Of a stretch of DNA of 64,000 bases, positions 27,005 through 35,237 are shown in pieces (the stretch's first letter is position 1; each line of letters starts with the position of its first letter). The stretch is taken from positions 279,538 to 343,537 of the forward strand of contig NZ_AQQR01000005.1 in the NCBI RefSeq assembly GCF_002210095.1. The letters are read 5' to 3'. The notes below the pieces were generated by a model that did no database searches, was not told where the DNA came from, and saw only the letters and a program-made list of their open reading frames with translations. Made by a program: the position numbers and the translations under genes. Source of the stretch: Marinibacterium profundimaris (GTDB lineage: Bacteria > Pseudomonadota > Alphaproteobacteria > Rhodobacterales > Rhodobacteraceae).

Positions 27005-27262
27005 TCAGCCGCTGACGTAGGGGGTGTCCTTGCGGGGCCGCCAGAAGACCTTCTGGTTGTGCAGCTTGCCCAGAAGCTCGTGCGTCTCGGTCAGCTCGGT
27101 CTGGATATCGTCCAGCTCGGCCGCGCGGGTCGCTTCGTCCATCTCCTGTGCCAGCAGGCGCAGGCGCTTCAGCGACAGGTCCTTCTTGGCCTGCTGCAGG
27201 GCGTTTTCGATCAGTTCCATGTCCTGCAGGCCGAGTTCGAAATTGCGGTTGTACTTGCCCAA
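27005..27262 (-). CDS. short unknown helical protein
   Basis: About 85 residues, unrecognised. The chain is hydrophilic and mostly helical (MELIENALQQAKKDLSLKRL, then a Glu/Thr/Leu-rich segment), and ends in NQKVFWRPRKDTPYVSG. It has no membrane segment or signal. I prefer a TTG start at 27262 because GGGAGAGG lies five bases upstream; an ATG at 27319 would add 19 residues but has no ribosome site. It is divergent from the LysE-type exporter gene. Function cannot be inferred. Confidence 0.55.
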   Translation of the reverse strand: MGKYNRNFELGLQDMELIENALQQAKKDLSLKRLRLLAQEMDEATRAAELDDIQTELTETHELLGKLHNQKVFWRPRKDTPYVSG

Positions 27263-27364
27263 GAATCCTCTCCCGGTGTGGAGTTTCCGATAGGAAATCC
27301 ATGGGACAAATGGAGACATTTCGCAAGCGCGATTGGTTGCGACGTATCATATTCCCGCTGCGAC

Positions 27365-27379
27365 ATAAGCAACGCTTAT
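27365..27379. promoter_or_regulatory. LysR-type-like operator between divergent genes
   Basis: ATAAGC-AAC-GCTTAT is a perfect inverted repeat with the T-N11-A form used by LysR-type regulators. It lies between the unknown minus-strand gene and the LysE/ArgO-type exporter, a family often controlled by LysG/ArgP proteins. No regulator gene is adjacent, so the assignment is tentative. Confidence 0.35.
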
Positions 27380-27506
27380 CGTGCTGGCGCGGGATCGGGC
27401 AGGCGGGCCGCCAGCTTGACCGGGGCGGCGTCACGCGGCGAAGCGCCGGGATGGACGCCCCGGGGCGGCCTTGCTACGGGAGGGCGAACCTGACGGGATT
27501 GCGCAC

Positions 27507-28106
27507 ATGATGTCATCGGCCCTTGCCGGCTTTGCGCTGGGATTGTCGCTGATTCTGGCGATCGGCGCCCAGAACGCCTATGTGCTGCGCCAGGGGCTGC
27601 GGCGCGAGCACGTGTTCTGGGTCTGCCTGACCTGCGCGGTGTCGGATGCGGCCCTGATCCTGGCCGGCGTCACCGGGTTCGGCGCCCTGGCCGAGCGCTG
27701 GCCCTGGTTTGCCGAAGCGATGCGCTGGGGCGGGGTCGCCTTCCTGCTGGTCTACGGTCTGCGCAGTTTCCGCGCGGCGCTGGCGGGCGGAGAGACCCTG
27801 CGCGCCGAGGGGCAGGAGCCGGTGCGGTTGCGTGCGGTGGTGCTGACCATGCTGGCGCTGACCTGGCTGAACCCGCATGTCTACCTGGATACCGTGGTGC
27901 TGCTGGGCTCGGTCTCGGCACAATATCCCAGCGGGACGGGCTTTGCCCTGGGCGCGACGCTGGCCAGCTTCGTCTTCTTCTTCGCGCTGGGGTATGGCGC
28001 GCGGGCGCTGGCACCGGTCTTTGCGCGGCCCCGCGCCTGGCAATGGCTGGACGCGGGCGTGGGCCTGGTGATGTGGGCCATCGCCCTGAAACTCGTGCTG
28101 ATGTAA
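27507..28106 (+). CDS. LysE/ArgO-type basic amino-acid exporter
   Basis: A 199-residue membrane protein with about six hydrophobic segments. It carries the LysE/ArgO signature LSLILAIGAQNAYVLRQGLRR near the N-terminus and LTWLNPHVYLDTVVLLGS in the middle. These match the lysine/arginine exporter branch rather than the broad RhtB group. Two ATG codons lie in tandem (27507 and 27510); either may be used. A LysR-type-like palindrome sits about 130 bases upstream. Exported substrate (Lys or Arg) is inferred from the family. Confidence 0.88.
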   Translation: MMSSALAGFALGLSLILAIGAQNAYVLRQGLRREHVFWVCLTCAVSDAALILAGVTGFGALAERWPWFAEAMRWGGVAFLLVYGLRSFRAALAGGETLRAEGQEPVRLRAVVLTMLALTWLNPHVYLDTVVLLGSVSAQYPSGTGFALGATLASFVFFFALGYGARALAPVFARPRAWQWLDAGVGLVMWAIALKLVLM

Positions 28107-28146
28107 TCCACTTGCGCCGAGCATGTAATCTGGTGTTCATGGCCGC

Positions 28147-29052
28147 ATGCCAAATCCTGCTCCGTCCCGCCCCCTTGCCGGTATCCTGTGGATGCTGGTC
28201 ACCGGGCTTTGTTTCGTTGCCGTCACCGCGCTGGTGAAGGTGCTGGGCCCCCGCATTCCTGCGGTGGAATCGGCCTTTCTGCGCTATGTGATCGGCCTTG
28301 TCCTGCTGACCCCGCTGCTGTTGCGGCTGAAGATCCGCGAGCTTGGCTGGGAGATGCAGGGGCTGTTCGCGGTGCGGGGGATCCTGCACGCGGTCGGCGT
28401 GGGCTGCTGGTTCTTCGCGATGGCGCGGATCCCGATCGCCGAGGTGACGGCGCTGAACTACCTGTCGCCGGTCTATGTGACGATCGGGGCGGCGATCTTC
28501 CTGGGCGAGACGCTGGCGCTGCGCCGGATCCTGGCGGTTGTGGCGGCGCTGGTCGGGATGGTGATCATCCTGCGCCCGGGGTTCCGCGAAGTCGGGCCGG
28601 GGCAGATCGCGATGCTGTTCACCGGGCTCGTCTTCGGCATCTCCTACCTGATGACCAAGGTGCTGGCGGACCGGGCCGACGCGGCGATGGTGGTCGCGAT
28701 GCTGTCGGTCTGGGTGGCGATCAGCCTGGCGCCGGTGGCTCTGATGCACTGGGTCTGGCCGACCTGGGCCGAGTTGGGGATCCTGCTGTGTGTCGCCTTT
28801 TTCGCGACGGCGGGGCATTTCACCATGACCCTGGCGATGAAGGCGGCCCCGGTGGCGGTGACGCAGCCGGTCACCTTCCTGCAGCTGATCTGGGCGACCC
28901 TGCTGGGCGTCGCCGTCTTTGCCGAGCCGGTGGATGGCTGGGTGATGGTCGGCGGCGGGGTGATCCTGGCCTCGGTCAGCTATATCGCCTGGCGGGAGGC
29001 GAAGCTGAAGCGGCGGAGCGTGACGCCGGCGGTGCCGGCAACGAAGGGGTAG
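28147..29052 (+). CDS. DMT-superfamily (EamA) transporter
   Basis: A 301-residue protein with ten hydrophobic segments arranged as two EamA repeats. The first contains FLRYVIGLVLLTPLLL and ALNYLSPVYVTIGAAIFLGE; the second repeats the pattern with PVTFLQLIWATLLGVAVFAE. DMT carriers of this kind export metabolites or amino acids; no substrate can be assigned. It starts 40 bases after the exporter gene and may be co-transcribed with it. Confidence 0.88.
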   Translation: MPNPAPSRPLAGILWMLVTGLCFVAVTALVKVLGPRIPAVESAFLRYVIGLVLLTPLLLRLKIRELGWEMQGLFAVRGILHAVGVGCWFFAMARIPIAEVTALNYLSPVYVTIGAAIFLGETLALRRILAVVAALVGMVIILRPGFREVGPGQIAMLFTGLVFGISYLMTKVLADRADAAMVVAMLSVWVAISLAPVALMHWVWPTWAELGILLCVAFFATAGHFTMTLAMKAAPVAVTQPVTFLQLIWATLLGVAVFAEPVDGWVMVGGGVILASVSYIAWREAKLKRRSVTPAVPATKG

Positions 29053-29482
29053 GGTGCCCGTGCGCTTCACTGAGGTGATCCAAGCAGGTTTGCAGGGGGC
29101 TTGAGAGCACCCGGCCCATAGCGATAGCGGCCTGCTGCGTTGGACACCAGGATTATCCGAAACCGGAGCCGGGCCAGTGGCGGCCCGCGGGATGCCGCCG
29201 CACTGTCTGTGCGGGTGCGCTTTATGGTGCAATGACCCTCCTCGCGGGGAGGTCTCTCCAGGCTTCACCAAAGCGGCAGCCCGTGGGGGCGGGCCGCCGC
29301 TGGCCCGGCGCCTTCGGCTTGTTCCGGGCCGGGTTCGGAACGTCGGCCTTGCTCTTTCTCAGGGACCAGAGACGGCGTTTTCGGTGGTGGTTGCTGGACC
29401 AGGGGCCCGCGAGCCCAGATCGCGCAATAGAGCCTGGGCAGGGAGCGGCGCGCTCCCGTACCTGCGCACAGGACGCGACAGG
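29053..29482. other. 430-base gap without a recognised gene
   Basis: The stretch separates the DMT transporter from the end of choV. Frames crossing it have no recognisable motif and are mostly extensions of neighbouring shadow frames. Features seen are several G+C-rich inverted repeats, including GGGAGCG/CGCTCCC at 29441-29457 just past the choV stop, which may end the choline transport transcript although it has no U tract. The segment could be the remains of a lost gene. Confidence 0.4.
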
Positions 29483-30508
29483 CTACCCCCGGGGATCCAG
29501 CAGCTTCGCGAGGATCCCGTTGCGCGTGATCTGGCCCAGCAGCGCGCCGTTTTCCGTCACGCCCACGGGCGCAGTATGGCCCTGGGTCGCCTCCATCACC
29601 TCGCGGATCGTTGCCGTGGGGGGCACGCTGGTCTGCGGCACGGTATCCGCAGGCTCCATCACGTCGCGGGCCGACAGCACGCCCAAGGGGTTCATATGCG
29701 CCACGAATTCCGCCACGTAGTCGGTCGCGGGGTTCGAGAAGATGTCCTTCGGCGTGCCGTGCTGCACGATCCGCCCGCCCTCCATGATGGCGATCCGGTC
29801 GCCCAGCTTGAAGGCCTCGTCCAGGTCGTGGCTGACGAAGACGATTGTCCGGTTCAGCTTCTGTTGCAACTCGATCAACTCGTCCTGCAGCCGCGCGCGG
29901 ATCAGCGGGTCGAGCGCCGAGAAGGGCTCGTCCATCAGCAGGATCGGCGCTTCGGTCGCGAAGGCGCGGGCGAGGCCAACGCGCTGCTGCATGCCGCCGG
30001 AGAGCTCTCCGACCTTGCGGTCGGCCCAGTCCGACAGGCCCACGAGCTCCAGCTGGTGGTCGACGCGCTTCGCCCGCTCGGCGCGGCGCAGCCCGGCCAG
30101 TTCGAGGCCCAGCCCGACGTTTTCGCGCACACTCCGCCAGGGCAGCAGGCCGAACTGCTGAAAGACCATCGCCACGCATTCCCGGCGCACCCGGCGCAGG
30201 TGCTCGGCGCTGGCCTGGGTGACATTGCAGGTCCAGTCGCCGTCGTTGATCGTGACCGAGCCGCGCACCACCGGGTTCAGCCCGTTGACCGCGCGCAGCA
30301 GCGTGGACTTGCCTGAGCCCGACAGCCCCATCAGCACCAGGATCTCGCCTTCCTCCACAGTGAGCGAGCAATCGTGGACGCCCAGCACCTGGCCAGTGGC
30401 TGACTGGATCTCGGACCGCTGCTGGCCCTCGTCCATCAGCGGCAGGGCGCGGTCGGGGTGATCGCCGAAGACGATCGAGACCTTGTCGAAGGAAACCGCG
30501 GTGCCCAT
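29483..30508 (-). CDS. choV: choline/betaine ABC transporter ATP-binding protein
   Basis: A 341-residue ABC ATPase of the glycine-betaine/choline (ProV/ChoV) type. It has Walker A GLSGSGKST at 61-69, the signature LSGGMQQR from 169, Walker B LLMDEPFSALD from 190, and a C-terminal CBS-like regulatory region (about 275-341, VMEPADTVPQT...). Long insertions before Walker A (residues 20-45) match ProV-like proteins. It powers choline uptake with ChoW and ChoX. Its start overlaps the choW stop by one base, so the two are translationally coupled. Confidence 0.92.
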   Translation of the reverse strand: MGTAVSFDKVSIVFGDHPDRALPLMDEGQQRSEIQSATGQVLGVHDCSLTVEEGEILVLMGLSGSGKSTLLRAVNGLNPVVRGSVTINDGDWTCNVTQASAEHLRRVRRECVAMVFQQFGLLPWRSVRENVGLGLELAGLRRAERAKRVDHQLELVGLSDWADRKVGELSGGMQQRVGLARAFATEAPILLMDEPFSALDPLIRARLQDELIELQQKLNRTIVFVSHDLDEAFKLGDRIAIMEGGRIVQHGTPKDIFSNPATDYVAEFVAHMNPLGVLSARDVMEPADTVPQTSVPPTATIREVMEATQGHTAPVGVTENGALLGQITRNGILAKLLDPRG

Positions 30509-31341
30509 CAGTCGCGCTCCATCCGCAGCATGCGGTCGAGCATGATGGCCACGACCACGATGATGAAGCCCGATTCAAAACCGAGCGCCGTGTTGACCTG
30601 GTTCAGCGCGCGCACCACCGGCACGCCCAGCCCGTCGGCGCCGACCAGCGCGGCGATCACCACCATGGACAGCGACAGCATGATGGTCTGGTTCAGCCCG
30701 GTCATGATCTGGGGCAGGGCATAGGGCAGTTCGACTTTCCACAGCGTCTGGCGCGGGGTGGCGCCAAAGGCCTGCGCGGCCTCCAGCAGCGCCTGCGGGG
30801 TCGAGGTCACGCCCAGGTGGGTCAGCCGGATCGGCGCGGGCAGCACGAAGATCACCGTGGCGATCAGGCCCGGCACCATGCCGATGCCGAAGAAGACGAT
30901 GGCGGGGATGAGATACACGAAGGTCGGCAGGGTCTGCATCAGGTCCAGCACCGGGCGCATGGCCTTGTAAAGCCGCGGCCGGTGGGCGGCGGCGATGCCG
31001 ATGGGCGTGCCCACGCCCATGCAGACGATGCAGGCGCACAGCACCAGCGTCAGGCTTTCCAGCGTCTCTTCCCAATAGCCCTGGTTGAGGATGAAGAGAA
31101 AGCCCAGCACGACGAACAGGACGGTCTGCCAGCGGCGCTGCAGCGCCCAGGTGAGGCCCGCGAAGATCGCGACGATGATCAGCGGGTGCGGGGTTTCCAG
31201 CGCCCAGAGGATGCCCTCGATCAGGTTGTCGAGCGCGTCCGAGAGCCCGTCAAAGAACCAGCCGCCCCGGTCCTGCAGGAAATCGAAAACCGCGCTGGCC
31301 CACTGGCCCACGGGGATCTTGTGCTCGGTCAGCCAGTTCAT
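30508..31341 (-). CDS. choW: choline/betaine ABC transporter permease
   Basis: A 277-residue permease with about six membrane segments and the EAA-type loop AAQAFGATPRQTLWKVELPYALPQI that engages the ATPase; this is the ProW/ChoW layout. ALVGADGLG and PLIIVAIFAGLTWALQRR are typical of the family. Its ATG overlaps the stop of the upstream nuclease-motif gene (ATGA) and its own stop overlaps choV. It forms the membrane channel of the choline importer. Confidence 0.92.
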   Translation of the reverse strand: MNWLTEHKIPVGQWASAVFDFLQDRGGWFFDGLSDALDNLIEGILWALETPHPLIIVAIFAGLTWALQRRWQTVLFVVLGFLFILNQGYWEETLESLTLVLCACIVCMGVGTPIGIAAAHRPRLYKAMRPVLDLMQTLPTFVYLIPAIVFFGIGMVPGLIATVIFVLPAPIRLTHLGVTSTPQALLEAAQAFGATPRQTLWKVELPYALPQIMTGLNQTIMLSLSMVVIAALVGADGLGVPVVRALNQVNTALGFESGFIIVVVAIMLDRMLRMERD

Positions 31342-32000
31342 GCGGTGGCGTCCTCCAGAAAACGGCTGTCACCGATCGCCCAGGCCAGGCGTAGGCGCAG
31401 GCCTTCGGGCAACAGAAGATCCGTTGTTGCGTCGTTGGTGGCCCCGTCCGAGATCCACCGGATGAATGCGTTGAAATCCTCGGCCCAGGCCTTCGTCGGG
31501 CTGAAGGATTGCACGATCATTGCAGCCATCGGCCTGTGAAACCGGCGTGCCTCGACGATGGCGGCTGCGGTCCGGTGAAACAACTGGTAGCGCAGTTCGG
31601 GCGGGGGATCGGACCGGCCGAACCAACTGCAGATCGTTCCGATCCTCTCGCGCTTGTTCGCCGAGGGGGAGGGGCCCAGCCATTCGCCAAGGGTCGGGCC
31701 GAAGGGTTCGTTGACCTTCGCCTCGATGGCGACCGCCTGGTCCGTACCATCGGCACGGGTCAGGGCGAACACATCGCATTGAGACGGGTAGCCCTGGCCG
31801 GGCATGGGGACCTTGTGCTCCACAATGGCCAGTTGCAGCTCGACTTCGGTTCCCAGAGCAGAGGCGACTTCCGGAGGAAAACCGGCTTCCCAGGACTGCG
31901 CGGCGGCCATGGCGGAATAGCCCGCTCTCCACTGCCTGTCCGGATCAACCAGAAGATCCCGCCAATCGGCGGGACCCCCGGTTTTCCTGTAAACGGCCAA
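31338..32000 (-). CDS. unknown protein with PD-(D/E)xK-like motif, embedded in the cho operon
   Basis: A 220-residue soluble protein. The segment SQCDVFALTRADG-TDQAVAIEAKVNEPFG places an Asp, then an E-x-K (EAK) on a following hydrophobic strand, the arrangement of PD-(D/E)xK nuclease-fold proteins. Conserved-looking Trp and Phe residues follow (ICSWFG, YQLFHRTAAAIVEA). It is wedged between choX (six bases upstream) and choW (four-base overlap), so it must be co-expressed with the choline importer. It begins with TTG at 32000. Nuclease activity is only a motif-based suggestion; the fold is also used by non-catalytic proteins. No family name is claimed. Confidence 0.65.
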   Translation of the reverse strand: MAVYRKTGGPADWRDLLVDPDRQWRAGYSAMAAAQSWEAGFPPEVASALGTEVELQLAIVEHKVPMPGQGYPSQCDVFALTRADGTDQAVAIEAKVNEPFGPTLGEWLGPSPSANKRERIGTICSWFGRSDPPPELRYQLFHRTAAAIVEARRFHRPMAAMIVQSFSPTKAWAEDFNAFIRWISDGATNDATTDLLLPEGLRLRLAWAIGDSRFLEDATA

Positions 32001-32006
32001 CGCGCC

Positions 32007-32927
32007 TTACTCCAGCGCGGCCGTGACCGCTGCCATGGCGTCGCCGCCGTCCTTGGTGGTCACGCCGTCCAGCCAGCCTTCGAGCACGAAGGGGTTGGTC
32101 GCGAGCCAGGCCCGGGCGGCTTCCTGCGCATCTTCGCCGTCGTCAAGGATCGCGCCCATGATCTCGTTCTCCATGGCGAGCGAGAATTCGAGGTTTTCCA
32201 GCAGCTTGCCCACGTTGGGGCATTCCGAGACGTACCCGGCCCGTGTGTTGGTATAGACCGTGGCGCCGCCCAGGTTCGGGCCGAAGTAATCGTCGCCGCC
32301 GGTCAGGTAGGACATCTCGTAATTGGCGTTCATCGGATGCGGTTCCCAGCCCAGGAAGACGATCGGATCGCCGCGACGGTCGGCGCGGGCCACCTGCGCC
32401 AGCATCCCCTGTTCCGAGCTTTCCACCACCTCGAAGCCCGACAGGCCGAAGGCATCCGCCGCGATCATGTCCATGATGAGCCGGTTGCCGTCATTGCCCG
32501 GCTCGATGCCGTAGATCTCGCTGTCCAGCGCCTCGGCCTGGCCGGCGATATCGGCGAAATCCTTGATGCCCAGATCCGAGGCCGCCTTGTTGACCGCCAG
32601 CGTGTACTTGGCGCCCTCGAGGTTGGCGCGCACCGTGTCGACGGTGCCGGCGTCGCGGTAGGGGGCGATGTCGCCTTCCATGGTGGGCATCCAGTTGCCC
32701 AGGAACACGTCGATGTCGCCATCGGCCATCGATGTATAGGTCACCGGCACCGACAGCACCTTGATGTCGGTCTCGTACCCGAGGGCGTCCAGAACCACGG
32801 TCGTCGCCGCCGTGGTCGCGGTGATGTCGGTCCAGCCGACGTCCGAGAAGGTCACCGCATCGCAATCAGCCAGAGCGGGGGCCGCGGCCAGCACGGCCAG
32901 GGCCGAGATTGTCGTTTTCAGTCGCAT
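32007..32927 (-). CDS. choX: choline ABC transporter periplasmic binding protein
   Basis: A 306-residue solute-binding protein. A signal peptide (to about residue 20, ...APALADCD) precedes a betaine/choline-binding type II fold; VTFSDVGWTDITATTA and DVFLGNWMPTMEGDIAPY supply the aromatic-box region and GWEPHPMNANYEM the C-lobe ligand site. The ATG at 32927 has GGGAGA upstream; a TTG two codons earlier is less likely. First gene of the choX-(unknown)-choW-choV operon, driven by a promoter overlapping the BetI-like operator. Confidence 0.93.
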   Translation of the reverse strand: MRLKTTISALAVLAAAPALADCDAVTFSDVGWTDITATTAATTVVLDALGYETDIKVLSVPVTYTSMADGDIDVFLGNWMPTMEGDIAPYRDAGTVDTVRANLEGAKYTLAVNKAASDLGIKDFADIAGQAEALDSEIYGIEPGNDGNRLIMDMIAADAFGLSGFEVVESSEQGMLAQVARADRRGDPIVFLGWEPHPMNANYEMSYLTGGDDYFGPNLGGATVYTNTRAGYVSECPNVGKLLENLEFSLAMENEIMGAILDDGEDAQEAARAWLATNPFVLEGWLDGVTTKDGGDAMAAVTAALE

Positions 32928-32995
32928 ACACAAGTCTCCCTGAAGTCTTCCTGTGGTCGTTGGTGTTCCCCGGTGAACCCGGGTGATTGACCGGA

Positions 32996-33041
32996 GGCTA
33001 GTCTTTTCTTGATTGACGAGTCAATAAACGCTTCCTACCCT
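32996..33041. promoter_or_regulatory. BetI-like operator with back-to-back promoters for choX and betI
   Basis: The inverted repeat TTGATTGAC-GA-GTCAATAAA (33009-33028, eight of nine pairs) matches the form of BetI operators as I recall them. On the minus strand TTGACT (33024-33019) and CTAGCC (33001-32996) are exactly 17 bases apart and aim at choX. On the plus strand TTGACG (33013-33018) and TACCCT (33036-33041) are also 17 apart and aim at betI. Both -35 boxes lie inside the palindrome, so one repressor dimer could close both promoters. Confidence 0.75.
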
Positions 33042-33072
33042 CTGCCCGCACCGTACCCGAAAGGATCGCCGA

Positions 33073-33645
33073 ATGCCCAAAGTTGGGATGGAACCCGTCC
33101 GACGCGACGCGCTGGTCCGGGCGACCATCGCCGAGATCGGGCAGGCGGGATCGCTGGATGTCACCGTAGCGCAGATCGCGCGGCGGGCGGGCATGTCTTC
33201 TGCGCTGGCGCATCATTATTTCGGCGGCAAGGCGCAGATCTTCCTGGCCGCGATGCGGCACATCCTGACCGAGTTCGGCGCCGAGGTGCGGCGCGAACTG
33301 ATCGCGGCGCCCACCGACGCCAGGGCCGAGGCGATCATCGAGGCCAGCTTTGCGCCCGCCTCGTTCCGGAAGGAAAGCATCGGCGCCTGGATGACCTTCT
33401 ACGTGCTGGCCCAGACCGAACCGCAGGCCCTGCGGCTCTGGCGGCTCTACCAGCGGCGGCTGCGGTCGAACCTGACCCACGCCCTGCGTCCCGTCTGCCG
33501 CGCGCCGGCGCAGGCCGCCGACACGCTTGCCGCGCTGATCGACGGTCTCTACATCCGCGCCGCCCTCAACGATCCCGAAGCGCCCGGCGAGGCGCGCGAC
33601 CACGCCCTGCGCGTGCTCACCATGCTCAAGGACCAGCCCGCATGA
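33073..33645 (+). CDS. betI: TetR-family repressor of choline metabolism
   Basis: A 190-residue BetI. The TetR helix-turn-helix lies at about 25-60 (VTVAQIARRAGMSSALAHHYFGGK), preceded by MPKVGMEPVRRDALVRATI, the typical BetI opening. BetI represses choline-betaine genes until choline binds its C-terminal domain. It probably acts on the palindrome just upstream, which also covers the choX promoter. Its stop overlaps the betC start (ATGA). Confidence 0.93.
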   Translation: MPKVGMEPVRRDALVRATIAEIGQAGSLDVTVAQIARRAGMSSALAHHYFGGKAQIFLAAMRHILTEFGAEVRRELIAAPTDARAEAIIEASFAPASFRKESIGAWMTFYVLAQTEPQALRLWRLYQRRLRSNLTHALRPVCRAPAQAADTLAALIDGLYIRAALNDPEAPGEARDHALRVLTMLKDQPA

Positions 33646-35153
33646 CCGCAAAGCCCAACCTCCTGATCCTGATGGTCGACCAGCTGAACGGCACGCTGTT
33701 TCCCGACGGGCCGGCCGACTGGCTGCATGCGCCCAACCTCAAGCGTCTCGCCGCGCGGTCGGTGCGCTTTGCCAATGCCTACACCGGCTCGCCCCTTTGC
33801 GCGCCCGGGCGGGCAAGCTTCATGTCCGGCCAGCTGCCGCGCCGCACCGGGGTCTACGACAATGCGGCCGAGTTCCGGTCCGATATCCCCACCTATGCGC
33901 ATCACCTGCGCCGCGCGGGCTATTACACCTGCCTTTCGGGCAAGATGCATTTCGTCGGTCCCGACCAGCTGCACGGGTTCGAGGACCGGCTGACCACCGA
34001 TATCTACCCGGCCGATTTCGGCTGGACCCCCGATTACCGCAAGCCGGGCGAACGGATCGACTGGTGGTATCACAACATGGGCTCGGTCACCGGCGCCGGC
34101 GTGGCCGAGATCACCAACCAGATGGAATACGATGACGAGGTCGCCTACATGGCCACCTCGAAGCTGTACGATCTGGCGCGCGGCAAGGACGAGAGGCCCT
34201 GGGCGCTGACCGTCAGCTTCACCCATCCGCATGATCCTTACGTGGCGCGGAAGAAATACTGGGATCTCTATGCGGATTGCGACCACCTGCTGCCCACGGT
34301 CGCCGATCCGGGTTATGACGCGCAGGATCCCCATTCCAAGCGCCTCTTCGACGCCAATGACTGGCGCAACTTCGACATCTCGCAAGAGGACATCCGCCGC
34401 TCGCGCCGGGCCTATTTCGCCAATATCTCCTATCTCGACGACAAGATCGGCGAGATCCTCCAGGTGCTGGAAGACACACGGCAGGAGGCCAATATCCTGT
34501 TCCTGTCCGACCACGGCGACATGCTGGGCGAGCGGGGGCTGTGGTTCAAGATGTCCTTCTACGAGGGGTCATCCCGCGTGCCGCTGATGATCTCGGCGCC
34601 GGGGCTGGAGCCTCAGCGGATCGACACGCCGGTGTCCACCATCGACATCACGCCGACACTGGGCGCGCTGGCGGGCGTCGACATGTCGGAAATCGCCCCC
34701 TGGACCGATGGCGAAAGCCTCGTGCCGCTGGCCCAGGGCACGCCGCGCAGCGCGCCCGTGGCGATCGAATATGCCGCCGAGGGCTCTTACACGCCGCTGG
34801 TCTGCCTGCGGCAGGGGCGGTGGAAATACACCCGCTGCACGCTTGATCCCGAACAGCTTTTCGACCTGGAGGCCGATCCGGGCGAGCTGACCAACCTCGC
34901 CGCCGACCCGGCCCATGCCGATACGCTGGAGGAGTTCCGCGCCATCGCCGATGCGCGCTGGGATCTGGCGGCCTACGATGCCGAGGTCCGCGCCAGCCAG
35001 GCGCGCCGCTGGGTGGTCTACGAGGCGCTGCGGCAGGGCGGCTATTACCCGTGGGATTACCAGCCGCTGCAGAAGGCGTCCGAGCGGTACATGCGCAATC
35101 ACATGGATCTCAACATCCTGGAAGAGAGCCAGCGGTACCCCCGCGGCGAATGA
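33642..35153 (+). CDS. betC: choline-sulfatase
   Basis: A 503-residue type I sulfatase releasing choline from choline-O-sulfate. LCAPGRASFMSGQLPRRTG contains Cys53 of the C-x-P-x-R signature, the residue converted to formylglycine; the DQLNG opening holds the first metal Asp and FLSDHGDMLGE the later metal site. The C-terminal tail fits the choline-sulfatase branch. Translation is coupled to betI by a four-base overlap. It lets the cell use algal or fungal choline sulfate as an osmoprotectant source. Confidence 0.92.
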   Translation: MTAKPNLLILMVDQLNGTLFPDGPADWLHAPNLKRLAARSVRFANAYTGSPLCAPGRASFMSGQLPRRTGVYDNAAEFRSDIPTYAHHLRRAGYYTCLSGKMHFVGPDQLHGFEDRLTTDIYPADFGWTPDYRKPGERIDWWYHNMGSVTGAGVAEITNQMEYDDEVAYMATSKLYDLARGKDERPWALTVSFTHPHDPYVARKKYWDLYADCDHLLPTVADPGYDAQDPHSKRLFDANDWRNFDISQEDIRRSRRAYFANISYLDDKIGEILQVLEDTRQEANILFLSDHGDMLGERGLWFKMSFYEGSSRVPLMISAPGLEPQRIDTPVSTIDITPTLGALAGVDMSEIAPWTDGESLVPLAQGTPRSAPVAIEYAAEGSYTPLVCLRQGRWKYTRCTLDPEQLFDLEADPGELTNLAADPAHADTLEEFRAIADARWDLAAYDAEVRASQARRWVVYEALRQGGYYPWDYQPLQKASERYMRNHMDLNILEESQRYPRGE

Positions 35154-35237
35154 CACACCGGAATTTCAACGTCGTGCGACACGGTGGATCTGCCCGGACC
35201 GGGCTGCGGCCGCCCGATGACGAGGAAAGGGGCTGAT

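Noticed and set aside
29053..29482. Gap tested for remains of a transposase
   Set aside because: No terminal inverted repeats, target duplication or recognisable transposase motif could be seen in any frame.
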